Assembly (NCBI GenBank): GCA_027605045.1
Contig: JAQFWX010000026.1
Span: forward strand, 310,001-374,000
Source: Phallus indusiatus
Lineage: Eukaryota > Basidiomycota > Agaricomycetes > Phallales > Phallaceae
Length of the DNA stretch: 64,000 bases
Direction: 5' to 3'
The position numbers and the translations under genes are program-made. Of this stretch, positions 48,201 to 59,628 are shown piece by piece (within the stretch, counting starts at the first letter, position 1; every line of letters starts with the position of its first letter). The notes beneath the pieces were generated by a model that was not told the DNA's origin, searched no databases, and was given only the letters and a program-made list of their open reading frames with translations.

Positions 48201-49324
48201 GATTAATGATTGGACAGTGTTCGCAAAATTGGTGGCACTCTTCTCTTATCCTCCCATTCTTCAAGGCTTTGACGTCTCATTCATTTGAAATTAACCGAAA
48301 TACAGATGGTGGCATTCCATCCATTAGTAGGTGTGATTAACGTTGGATGGCGATCTGCGGAATTTCGGCGAGTGGCTTTCAAGGAATGATTCGATTATGT
48401 AGGTAGTAAAGTGATAATTGGATAATGAAAATTGCGGGAGAATGTCGTGCTGCGTTGTATGGTCTGTTTAAGTAGTTCGACATCAAGCTTATAACACAAC
48501 TGACGGACACGGACTTGCCCGCAAGCGATACAACGGGACGCGTCGCAGTGGTTGCTAGAAGACACACCGCTAACGGCATCAGCCTTGATCATCGACCTCT
48601 AGAGGAAGGACGCTTCCTACGTATCGACTTGATAGCTTTGTTTTCCGCGATAGATTCGACTTCGAAAGAGGTTGCTGTAGCCTGTCGGTGGCGTATTTAC
48701 TATTGCTAGTCACACGATATGTCACATGATACAGAGAAACCAAATATATACAAACAAGTGCTACATGGAAGCAAATTCTGCGGGCATCCAGAGTCCTTGC
48801 CACATGCAAGGGAACCGGAACCGGTTACGCGCGTACTTACGTTTCAACCCGACGCGTCTCTTGACCCTGGTACACACTGGTACACATTGCCACATTCACT
48901 TCTTCCCCATCATTTGCCCTCATGTAAGTACATCGATCGGTTATCAGTGAGTGTATTATTGATCCTGCGACTAGACCAGCAGCAGCCTACTCCCACTCCC
49001 ACCATGATGTATGCTATGTATCTTCTCTCGTGCCCTAAGCGCCATCTCAATATTTGAAACAGGCTCATCGACGGAGTGCTGAGACTTACCAACAATCAGA
49101 TCAGCTTGTTGAGGTAAAAGAACGAGTAACTGTATGTTCTCACCCTGTTGCGGAATGATCTTACGATCCAACGATAGATTTGATATGTATAAAAAAAACA
49201 AAACTATCATCATGATCGCATCAAACGACGCTCGAATTGCTCCTTCGGCGATGTCCGGTTTGATGCCTCGATCCGGGCTGTTTTCGAGGTGTAAATGATT
49301 CTTCGATTCATCAATATTTCGACG
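48201..49324. other. repeat debris, no intact gene
   Basis: Contains short matches to copies b-d and to their flanks (for example the CAATCAGATCAGCTTGTT stretch near 49095 and 43031). No supported frame. Confidence 0.4.
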
Positions 49325-49807
49325 ATGACGTTTCCTGTCGACCTATCGACCTATCTGACTCCTCTGCAGGACATAGTGGACCAGGTCTCTCCGGCTGTAG
49401 GGGTGGAAGTTGCAGCCACCAATGAACATGGGCAGACCACGCGAAATTGGAAGAAGTTGAAAAGATATCATGTGTATGTTTTTTATCTCATTCTTCAATC
49501 ATTTTATAATGGATCCCGATCAGTGTTTTGGTACAAGCCTCGCGCGAAATGCAGCTTCTGGTCGACTCAGACGAATGGCCGCCACACCGACCAGACCGAC
49601 TTCGGAAATCGATCAAGAGGATCGCCAAACGACTAGACAGGACAAAAAAAAATCTGACGTGAGTAACCATATTTCCGCCTCAGGAATATTCCATATATTC
49701 TTAACCATTTTTATTACAGGCGTACCGAGAACAATGATCATGGCGCCGTCTCATTATCCTCTACATTTGATCCGGCACAGCAGTGGCAGGAGGGTGCAAA
49801 GGATTAG
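49325..49807 (+). CDS. small coiled-coil family, copy d (123 aa)
   Basis: Unknown family. Exons 49325-49473, 49524-49658 and 49720-49807 splice in phase to a closed 123-aa frame. Exon 1 ends TTRNWKKLKRYHV, exon 2 is strongly basic and helical (RKSIKRIAKRLDRTKK), and exon 3 ends SSTFDPAQQWQEGAKD. Exons 1 and 2 have clear counterparts in copies a-c, and exon 3 in copy b. It is in the opposite orientation to copies a-c and runs directly into the mosaic repeat block, so it may be a decayed 3' or 5' part of a longer gene rather than a working gene. Confidence 0.35.
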
Positions 49808-49883
49808 AAAGAGGAAGATTCTAGATAACGACCACAGGTATTGTGAAGCGTGGGACATAAGTTGGACTGAATGATAGGACGTA
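49795..49883 (+). repeat. mosaic repeat block, copy B, left part
   Basis: First 90 bp of the third block copy, cut off by the transposon that starts at 49884. It continues at 51463. Confidence 0.7.
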
Positions 49884-51460
49884 AAGTGACTCAAAAAACT
49901 GATCGCGCGCGTGACGATTTTGTGCGCGCATGCAAATATCTCACCCAATAAAATTCCTAAATTTCTGAAAATATTAATTTAGATATATTAATATATTATC
50001 TACATTATTTACTAATTGATCTAAGAGCAAATGTGAGCCGTGTCAAAAATATTTGTGTTTTATGGACAAGACTCCGTGCGATCAGTTTCTGAACTGACCT
50101 TAAAATCACATAAAAACATAGTTTTCAACACACTGTTGATTAGGAACTGACCTTCAAATTTTAAATTTATCATTATTAACATCATTAGTACGGGTATAGT
50201 ACAGATTATGACAAGAATCATGTTATTTATTATTGCCCTGTCGGAATTTCTCTAAGGCCATGTACTGGTCTGTCTTTTGCATTTACACAGGCTTTTACTT
50301 CATAGTAACGAGCTTGAATACATTTCTTTGAGTTATTGATAATACGTTTGAGAGATTGAATGAGCAAATAACTCGTTTCATTGTCATTTCATGGCAATTC
50401 ATTCATGTCATCCTCCTTGTATGCAAGCCACATATTCAACAAATCCTCCATTTAAACGCCTAGACTCTGATAATGTGATACGATACTCATTAAACAATCT
50501 CTTAATATTATATGTATTCTATTAATTCATGAATATTCCATAATTTCTCTCTGTAATACATTGGAGAGACCAATTTATCCTGGTGGCTTTCCAAGGAAAT
50601 CACCATAGTACTCCCATGCATAGAAATGTCTATCAGGGATAAAAAGTAAAGTTCTGAGGGGTAATCTATACCAATTTAATGTACTCACACAGCCATATCA
50701 CCCCTACTTATCATTGCGCTTATGCTGTATATTTTCAGTTTATCTCTGCTCAGGGCTGAGCTGGCACATAGGTCAAAATACAATTTCTACACCGGTTAAA
50801 AAGGGATTTGCATATTATACATTTTTACATGTGACATAAATTATAACTGAATCTTCTCATACAATTTCTAGGCCAAAATATGACTGGCAGGAGTTTGTAC
50901 TATACTGTTCAAAACTTGCCTTTTGACCGGGGAGCCGGTATGAAACTATCAAAATAATCTGATTAATATGACCTGAAAATTTTTCCTCAGTGTTACTTGA
51001 CATTATAAATAATTATTCAATCCTGACATACGCTCATCTATCTCGAATAAATACTATGGGATAACCATGTCCTCCTCTGGAGCTGACCCCTTAAGAACAG
51101 GCTATGGAGAGTCTCACCACAAAGTATATATCAGCGGATTCAATAAATTCAAGTTCAAATAATATAATTGAATAGATTTTATCTATATCAGCATTTTAAA
51201 ACTGTAAGATTGAGCCCTCAGGGTGCCAAATATGGAATCTGAGGCATCAGCTCAAAAACTGATCACACGAAGTCTTGTTCAAAAAACACAAATATTTCTG
51301 CCGCGGTTCACATTTGCTCTTAGGTCAATTATTAAATAATGTAGATAATATATTAATATATCTAAATTAATATTTTCAGAAATTTAGGAATTTTATTGGA
51401 TGAGATATTTGCATGCGCGCACAAAATCGTCACGCGCGCGATCAGTTTTTTGAGTCACTT
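49884..51460. mobile_element. 1.58-kb DNA transposon with about 215-bp inverted repeats
   Basis: Left end AAGTGACTCAAAAAACTGAT is mirrored at the right end. Complementarity continues inward for about 215 bp with few mismatches (to about 50100 and from about 51245). TA flanks both ends (49882-49883, 51461-51462), suggesting a TA target duplication. The interior has no frame of 60 codons or more, so the element is non-autonomous. It interrupts a repeat block that is uninterrupted in two other copies, which shows it is an insertion. Confidence 0.8.
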
Positions 51461-51462
51461 TA

Positions 51463-52060
51463 TGTATGTGGTCGAGGGAAACTGAGGAGAAGTTCATTCT
51501 CGATGGAAGACAGGCTTATATATGAGAGGATTGGAGGATGTCACGGACTTGGATTAGCAAGCAAGAAGTATCTCATTACAGAATACTTCCGCAGTCTTCC
51601 TCTCAGCAAACCAGGACTGAGAGGAGGCCCGGCGTCGTCATCTTCATTCTCAAAGTATACAAAGGACGCAGTTGTGGAGGGAGCAAAGACTCGATGGCGG
51701 ACTCTCAAGGCCTCAACTTTCCTCTTCTTTGAACTCTTCTCGACTTTCTCATTCTGTGTCACCTGCTCCCCCGAATTATCCTGTTGCAACTGACGTGTAA
51801 GTTAATGTTCTTGAATAGGTTAAATCACTCATCACTTGCAGTATTGAGCGTGGTATGATGTTTTAACTGCGCATATATAGTATAATTCAGGTCTAATGTG
51901 GGTATTAGTATGTAACATGGGCGTTGGAGGTGCATTTGTTGCATTTGTGTTTGTCCATACAATAGCTAAACAATTTCAAATGTGAACCGAAGTAAAGCAG
52001 ACTCGTTCACTTTCCTTATATATAGGACAACAGTACAAATAACGCATGTCGGATTATTTT
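51463..52060 (+). repeat. mosaic repeat block, copy B, right part
   Basis: Continuation of the block begun at 49795. Contains the HAPSTR1-like Ser-rich fragment (SLPLSKPGLRGGPASSSSFS frame) and the same tail as copies at 43.3 and 45.3 kb. It leads into the open F-box gene. Confidence 0.7.
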
Positions 52061-52155
52061 TCTTTCCAACGCAAAAAGAAATCGCTGAGTCCTTGGATTG
52101 CAATCATGCAACAAACGAAAGTCTTCCTACTTTAACATAACACGTATTCTTTATC

Positions 52156-53133
52156 TCATCCTTCCATTTTCAAAAACGACTTTAATGTGGCAAATTTTTG
52201 AACGAGGCGTCGAATCCCTTTCTTCTTCTGTGTCCTCCCCCCCGGCGGACATGTTGTGAAACACCATCTCCATCCCATCCCTTCAAGACGCTGACGTTTA
52301 GAGTAACATTCGAGTGCTTCGTTCATATCCAAAGATAAAAGGTGTTTCGAAGGTTTGTCGATGGGCACTTGGATTCCCTGTATGAAAAGACGGGGTACTG
52401 CGTCAAATAGTGAACCCCAGATCCTTGCCATATCGCGAAATATGGGTGCGTCTGTGTAATATCGTCTCCCTAACTCGTTTCGTATTTCGTCCCCTAATAC
52501 CAATATGTCCAGTATCTCTAATGGATGCTTGCGACTTGAGAAACGTATCGGCGTGCTTCGGAAGACCATCTTCCTATGTGCATTCACTCCAAAGTACACG
52601 GCGTTAATCTTGCAGACAGGAAAATAAAAGTGCAAATAAAGCGCGTTGACTGATTTCGGGAGGCACGCCGTAAACAAAAACCCATAAGGATCAAAGGTGA
52701 GTTTTGAGCCAAAATGGATGTGGATGGTGCGGAGGTTGGGAAATAGACCCTTTTGGGTCAAAACATTACCCATGAAGTAGGATATAGAATCTACGTAAAC
52801 CTTGGATCCCATCAAGTTGTGCCGCCAAAACCACCTTATATCACATAGTTCAAACTGCGGTTGAAGCTCCAAGGAGCGACATCGTGTATTCAAAATATGA
52901 TCCCGTGGAAGACTCTCCAGTCTGGACACCCAGCCCTCATAGAAGGATCTGGAAGGTATGAAGAGATCACGGGACAATAAGTACAGACAGACCCAACGTA
53001 GCTGCCTGTTGATGCAAGAGAGGGAGCGTATCCGTTGAAAGCGAGCCGGGATGGATTTATCCAGTAAAGGGCCGTTGAGTGGAAGGGAGTACTGGATGAT
53101 ATCAGATAGTATTTCAAAAGGTAAACGGTCCAT
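52156..53133 (-). CDS. F-box-like protein, copy B (325 aa, intact)
   Basis: Single-exon frame of 325 aa. The N-terminal LPFEILSDIIQYSLP is an F-box-like helix that would bind Skp1. The rest has Leu-rich, Trp-rich segments with no clear repeat and ends in a basic KKKGIRRLVQKF tail. Such single-exon F-box proteins are common and fast-evolving in mushrooms. Copy A at 46082-47059 is a close duplicate with a nonsense codon. The two genes share the same upstream sequence for tens of bases before divergence and the same neighbouring repeat block. Confidence 0.65.
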   Translation of the reverse strand: MDRLPFEILSDIIQYSLPLNGPLLDKSIPARFQRIRSLSCINRQLRWVCLYLLSRDLFIPSRSFYEGWVSRLESLPRDHILNTRCRSLELQPQFELCDIRWFWRHNLMGSKVYVDSISYFMGNVLTQKGLFPNLRTIHIHFGSKLTFDPYGFLFTACLPKSVNALYLHFYFPVCKINAVYFGVNAHRKMVFRSTPIRFSSRKHPLEILDILVLGDEIRNELGRRYYTDAPIFRDMARIWGSLFDAVPRLFIQGIQVPIDKPSKHLLSLDMNEALECYSKRQRLEGMGWRWCFTTCPPGGRTQKKKGIRRLVQKFATLKSFLKMEG

Positions 53134-53482
53134 GGAGTGGCAGTGCTAGACGGAAAGTGCAACGCTCAGCGGAGCTTCAACTTAGGGGTCGGTCAACGTC
53201 GACATTGCGGAGCCAGGTATTGAAAGAAGAGAATAGAGAGAAAAAAAACAGGTTTAGTGTACACATTTTATTTATATCTACAATGCATATTGGTAGAAAT
53301 GATATTCACTGATAGATTGTGGGGGTGACTGAACGAATAATCAGCAAATAAGAAAAATAAGAGATATAGTTCACATGGAAAAAAGCAAACAGAAATGACG
53401 GTATAAAATAATGAAAAATAAATGGGTGAGAAACAAATAGAAGAAATGAAAGAAATAGAAAAAAAAATTCAAAGAGTCCTTA
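53134..53482. other. intergenic, no gene seen
   Basis: AT- and purine-rich spacer at the right edge of the accessory region, next to the 3' end of the kinase gene. Confidence 0.55.
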
Positions 53483-56400
53483 TTACAACCTGGTAGGGTC
53501 CTCCTCGTCAGGTTTGAATCTCAGTCTTGCTAACAAAACAGAATCCAGGCTAGACCCAGAACTCGCGATCCGCGATACTTTGCTCGAATGAACAAACGAC
53601 AAGCCCGCATCTTTCCAATCAGCACCGCCTTTTCCGGTCTCACCATCATACCCCAGAATCGGTTCTTCGAGATCCGGCATACTAATCTCATTGGTCCTAA
53701 AAGAACCCCACTCGCCCCCTTCCTTCCTTTCATTAAAGATATCAAAGAGCACCTGTCCATCCGGGTTCTCATGGCTTACAAACAGTGCATAATCTCTGGC
53801 TTCAAGCGTCCCAATAATCAGCATAATATCCTCCCGATGCAACCCCAGTTCTCTTCCGAACACCTTCCATATCCTCTTGATGTTCGCTTTGAACCACGCT
53901 TTTGCGATATCAATATCGACCATGTACCGGTATGTTGTGTACTCGGCAATTAAAAAAGCATGGCGATGTCCTGCCCTCAGACGGTTCGTTACCGTCCTTT
54001 TGATCGTGTGCGCTCCTTTAGGGGGTAAAATAATACCCTTGACGATGTCTCTTCCAATTTGTGCAATATTACGTTTATGAGGCGCTGTCGTCTGGGATGC
54101 TTCACGGTAATTTCCAAATCCATGTATAGACGCCATCCCGTGCACATGTTTATCCGCCGCCTCGAACGGAGCACGACAGTTGAAGAAAGAGACGAATTTG
54201 CCGAGCGGTTTGGACAGATAACCCACGTCGCCCAACATAACAGTTGACGGTGTCCACAAAGGTAGTAAAACTATCAAGAAAAAAGAAGAAGAATCAAGGT
54301 CATGTACTCAACGAGCTCTAACAATAAACAACAACGTACGCATCGGGTGAAACTCATGCTCTAACAAAAGTCTGTATCGCCTCTCATCCCACCGCTCCAT
54401 AACCTCAGGATCAGGCGGCCCAAGCGGACTGAGAATAGTACCCTTTCCCCAAATCAGTTCTCCATCACTATCAGAAGACGACGAGTTCAACCACGAATGC
54501 ATGGACGAGCTTCTCGTAATCGTTGTCTGTCCCGTCGTCCTCCGCGTCAAAGCTCGTTCGCCCGACTTCTCTCTGCTCTTTCCTTTATCATTGTTGCTGT
54601 TGTTGTCGCCGGGTTTGCTTCGACTTTGTGAAACGTCATAGGACGGAGGCAGCGCCGACATTGTCTTCGTCAACGGCATGCCAAACGTGCTACTACTACT
54701 GGCAAGAACACTATCGTCAAAAGGCGGCGGTTCCGAAAGAGCACTGTTTCTCGACGTCGTCAGCGACAAAGGCGCTCCAAAGTCATACGGCGACCAGGGT
54801 TCATCTATAAAACGCCCTTGGGGATCAAAAAATCCTGTGAATACCGACAATCTCAAAATGCTCACCACCACTGGGCAATTCGACAGGTGCCATATCAGGA
54901 CTAGTATGGTCTTGATTCCTTTCATCGTTTACCATCATTTGAATTCTTCGGTGTGGACTTGGACTGCTGACCCTTCCACCAATACGCCTGCTTGCATCGC
55001 CATTCAACAACGCTCTAACTCTCTTCGCGATTTCAACAAAGAGCGGCCTGGAAAACGGATCTTTGTGCCAACATTCGTCTATCAGTGTTACGAGCGCGAG
55101 AGGTGTTTCAGGTGTGAATGGGATAGTTGGTCTTTTGTCGTGCACTGTCAAAATCGTGATGAGAAAAAAAAAGGATATTAAAAAAACGCAGGACGTACTG
55201 AGAACAAGTCTTTGTACGGTTGGATCATCAAGCGTACCCCACGGAACCTGCCCACCTGACAAAATCTCATAACACACAATTCCAAACGAGTACACGTCTG
55301 CTTGTGCTGTCAAGTTACTATGGCCGGACATAATTTCAGGTGCTTGCCACCGGAGATTCCCTCCTAAACATAAAGAAACACGTCATTAATACACTTAGGA
55401 TCAAAAGAATGGGCAAAGCGTTAGACGTACGTTCTTCATTAGTCTGGCTCAACCTATACACTTCACTTCTCAACTTGCTTTGCCCAAAATCAGAAATAAC
55501 GCAATGGAAGTTGTCGTCAATGAGGATGTTATTAGCCTGAGGGGGAAAAAAACCAACATCATCAGAACTGCGAACGCAAGGTTATAATCTGCAACACTTG
55601 CCTTTAAATCCCCATGTAAAACACCTTTTCTATGCAAATACGCCATCCCAACAGCAATCTCCATCATCATCTGCAGCGGTGTGGGTGTGGGTATCGACAC
55701 GGACCCCGTTTGTGGCAATATCCGATCGCGGTCACGAACAACGCTCCCGCCGCCACCGCCATTAGCACCTCGACTTCTTAAAAACATCTCAACAGTCCCG
55801 TTCTTCATATACGGGCTAACAAAAAACCACGGTGGATCGCTTGTTGTACTTGAAGCTCCAAGAAGCTTCAACACGTTCGGATGATTCAACGATGTCCAGA
55901 TTGATATCTCGCGCTTGAAAAGAGAGCGGGACGTTGTTTTTGCGAGGACCTGGTATCGAAGAAAGTAGCATGAGAAGAGAGACTCAAAAGGCTTGAAGGA
56001 AGGAAGGAAGGAAGAAAACAACGCACCTTGATAGCAACGGTCTGACCCCTCCAAGTACCCTTATAAACATCACTAAACACACCCCATCCAATCTTATTCT
56101 CTCTATCAACTTCCCATTTCGTAATAGTCCAAGGTGGAAGACTTTCTCCAACCTCAACAACTGCACCCATCGCCACATCACCAGCATCGACACCGACACT
56201 ACTACTTTTAACAACAGCACCAGCACCAGCAATCGAACTCGGACGCTCTCTGCTCTCCGTCGGCACGCTTCCAACTCTTCTTTCACTACTACTTCTACCG
56301 ACAGCTGCACCCACACCTGGACGAGTAGGGACAGCACTCAGCCTTCTCAAAGCTTCTAATCCGCTTTCCAAGAACTCTCGATGGAAGGTAACATCCTGGT

Positions 56401-58208
56401 CCACCGGAACCGTAACTGTCGCATCTTTAATGGTATGACTGATCATGTCCTCTGTTGGAGGCCAAATGAACTTGGTCGGCTGGGTGGCCTTGTCGACAGC
56501 GCCTGATGTTGTACTAGTACTGGGTAGAGATTGGTATTGCGTGCTCGAGCTAACGGCGGTGGTAGCATCATTAGCTTCGGCAGCGAGGGAGGAAGAGGCT
56601 GGAGCGGAGCTCGCGCTTTCAAGAGCGGTTCGAGCAGATTGAGGCAAGTATATTGGATCTTCAAGCGCACGTTGAATGGTTTTAATAGCTTCCTGAATTT
56701 CACTTCTATCGATCTATACACAGAAAGAGTGTGTGTCAAAACTCTTATTAGCTTTCCCTAGCCGAAGACAAGACGCACCTCTAAAAGTTCTAGAATCTTT
56801 GCATCATCAGCGCTCCTTAATGCGACCCTCATGGCAGCATGCATATCCGCGATATCAAGTACTGAATTTTGAGCAAACTCCGAGTTCCGAATTGCAGCTA
56901 TAGCAGCAATGATCTCGCGACTGTTGGCCGGCACACCTGAAGCTTGGGCCGGAGTCGTAGTCGTAGTCAGAGTCGGAGTGGAGACATCACCAGCACTAGC
57001 CTTCCTATAACCAAGTCTTGAAGGTTCTGTAGGGGTGTCTATAACTGGCGACGAAGCATAAACGAGTGCGCCTTCCTCAACACCAGGAGGTAACCTGGAC
57101 GACACGGGTGAAGGCGCATGGTGACCCAAGTCATGTATCCCTTTCAACATGCGCAGTTGTATAGCGACATTGAAAAGGCTGACAGTATCTGTCAGACCTG
57201 CTTCAAGGAATGTGATTTTCCGCGCATCTTCATCTCTTTTGAGGTAACGTTTGAAGAAGGGTCTGGAGACATGCTTAGAGATGAACTCTTCGATGCGGCG
57301 AAAGGACCTAGAAAGCAGTACGAGTTGAGCAACGTTAGCTGATTTGAAAGGCACAGGAAGAAAAAAACCAAGACGAGGAATCAAAAAGATGGGCTTACTC
57401 GGTTAGTTTTTCAACAGGTTCGCGCAATGATTCAGCTAGTCCGCTATCACCTTCACCGACGATTTCAATTTCAGCTTTGATGCTAAACAGAATGTTGGCA
57501 CAGCGTTCCGTTAAAGCTAAACATGACAATCTGTTGGTCTAAAAAAAAGGTACGGTTTCAATGATCAGAAAACTCCTTTACCAGGGCGTTGCGCCCGAGC
57601 ACGATCAGCAAGGAATGAGAACTCACCTCGACATTCTGGACGTTGTTCCATATATTGGTGAGCATCTCGGCACACGATGCAAGCCCTGGAATGGGGGCAA
57701 ACTCCAAGGCATTCACGCCAACCTCTAAAACTTCGCGGGTAACATCCAATGCGACGTCCAGCGACTTTCCCAGTGCTTTCGATACTGCAAGTTTTGTGCG
57801 TTGGTACGCTATTTCTTGCTCTGGAGGAAGATTCCTATGCCTAGAAAAACGCGAACAAAAAGAAACGAGGGTCAGTTTTTGTGGGAGAAGCCCTCCAAGT
57901 ATAAACCGTTCTTGTGTCCGAACTTACTTGAGAGACCGTCGACGCTGAAGAAGCTGATCACGATCCGGATTCTCGTCCCACCAACTAGAAGAAATCCCAT
58001 GCTGGGTATGATCGACGTTGGTGCTGTCATGATGAAAGATCCCACGAGCTTTGAAGTCGATATCGATTCCGGACGAGGCCTCGTCTGGGTTGCCTTCTGG
58101 TTCTTCCGCTGTAGGAGTGAGCTCCGCGCTGAGAAGTCTTTCCCGTAGAGACGGCGAATTTGAGGACATTGTCGAGTACGGTGGAGTGCGACTACTGGGA
58201 GACGCCAT
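53483..58208 (-). CDS. TKL protein kinase with MLKL-like N-terminus (1331 aa)
   Basis: Eleven exons close in frame: 58208-57928, 57840-57627, 57538-57399, 57307-56779, 56713-56027, 55949-55602, 55536-55431, 55363-55199, 55144-54902, 54834-54340, 54270-53483. Residues about 95-260 form a helical domain (ALEFAPIPGLA, RPFFKRYLKRDE) like the MLKL/HeLo-type N-terminus of many basidiomycete kinases and NLRs. After a Ser/Thr-rich linker comes an active-looking kinase domain: Lys617 (VAIK), Asp731 (HGDLK), Asp749 (SDFG) and WQAPEI. A disordered region follows, then a C-terminal domain (about 1070-1331) with LGDVGYLSKP, RAGHRHAFLI and LFVSHENPDGQ, known in mushroom kinases but of unknown role. Intron 6 is GC-AG. 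The 54901-54835 intron has a weak donor and is the least certain. Confidence 0.82.
55537..55601 (-). other. GC-AG intron in the kinase gene
   Basis: The intron between HGDLK and ANNILI begins GCAAGT and ends CCTCAG. Only this boundary joins the catalytic loop correctly, so a non-canonical GC donor is required. Confidence 0.75.
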
Positions 58209-59628
58209 CTGTGTGATTCGATGAGGGAAGGACAAAAGAAGTCAGGCGTTGCGAGGCCGAAAAAAAAAACAAAATAACAAGGTATATGAAGAGGATTTTG
58301 GTATCAGGAATGAAATTAAAAGAAAGAAAATGATGAAAGAAGGCCGTTGCTATCCAGCTGTTTTATAGTATATAAGCTGAATAGATATAGGAGCAGCCGG
58401 GAGGGACAGCCTCGGAGAGGCTCTGGGGAGGAGCACATGGCTACGTAATCCCGCTTAGTTAATCCAATTTCTTATTTAGCCTCCTGCAATCTGCAACCGC
58501 TCCAAATTGGCTTAGGGTGACCAATTGAATTGATTTGTTATTGGTTAGTGTGATGATATGTGATTGTAAATACACATGTGTACATCTACGTACACCCTCT
58601 CGTGCTCGTCGCTGGTCAGCCACCTCCCCCCGCAGAATATCTGGGCCCTTTATCCCGGCCCAGGCTGGAAATAGACATAGGAGTTCGTCGACCTCGAGTT
58701 TTTGAGTAATCAATGACGGGTATATTCAACAGCCGAGGAGCGTCATATTTCACGCCTTGTATACATATCAACGCACTCAGGAGCCCGAGAGAGGGGCCTC
58801 ATTCACACGGTCCGGGCAAGGAGAGCAAAAAGTAATAGTATCCACTTCAAACTTCTTTTCGAATACGATTCGCCAAAGGGACAACGTCATTTGGAAAAAA
58901 CAATTTTGTTCGAGAAACAGCGGAATCTGGATTTGTTGTGCCAACAGTTGATATCATCTACATTAATACCTCACTTAAGTCAATTTCCCATCAGTATCGC
59001 AAGATCTTCATGGACATAATCACCACGTTCACTGCCACACTTCAATCGGTACCTCAAGCTCCGGTCTACATAGTTAGTTCGACGAAGAGTCGGTAAAATC
59101 ACTAAACATAATAAGCAGTTACTAGTTACTAATTACAGCTGACATTGCGACCTATGCATAACAACCCAAGGCACCAAAAACTTTAACTCAGCCGACTTGC
59201 TATTACCACGGCGACTCCTCAAAGACGTGAAATAATTTTTTCTTTCACTTAAACTTTTAGAAAAGCACATGCTCTCGTGGGAAGATTTGCGTAAAAAACC
59301 TTGGCGGAGTCGCGGAGGCAGAGTAAGCCGGGATCAATTGGCGCTTTCGCCGGTTTAGGCGTCGTCTAGCCCATCAATGTATGCACTTCAGCTCACTAAA
59401 AGCTGAACCCAATTCATAAGATGGTGCGATGCGCCTTCAACCGAATGTATACTAGAAGCGTCTCAGTCGATATCACATCATTTAGCAAAGATTAGTCGTA
59501 AAATAATCATGGTTATTGATATCGTTATACTAAACATCGCAAATCGGTACAAACGAGGAACTGAGAAGATAAATCAAACAAATAAAAAAGAAAAAAGATG
59601 CATGATTACAATCAGCGCATTATGGATT
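58209..59628. other. intergenic, no gene seen
   Basis: About 1.4 kb between the kinase promoter and the 3' end of the sugar transporter. A TATA-like TATAGTATATAAG near 58365 is placed to serve the kinase gene. No supported frame. Confidence 0.5.
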
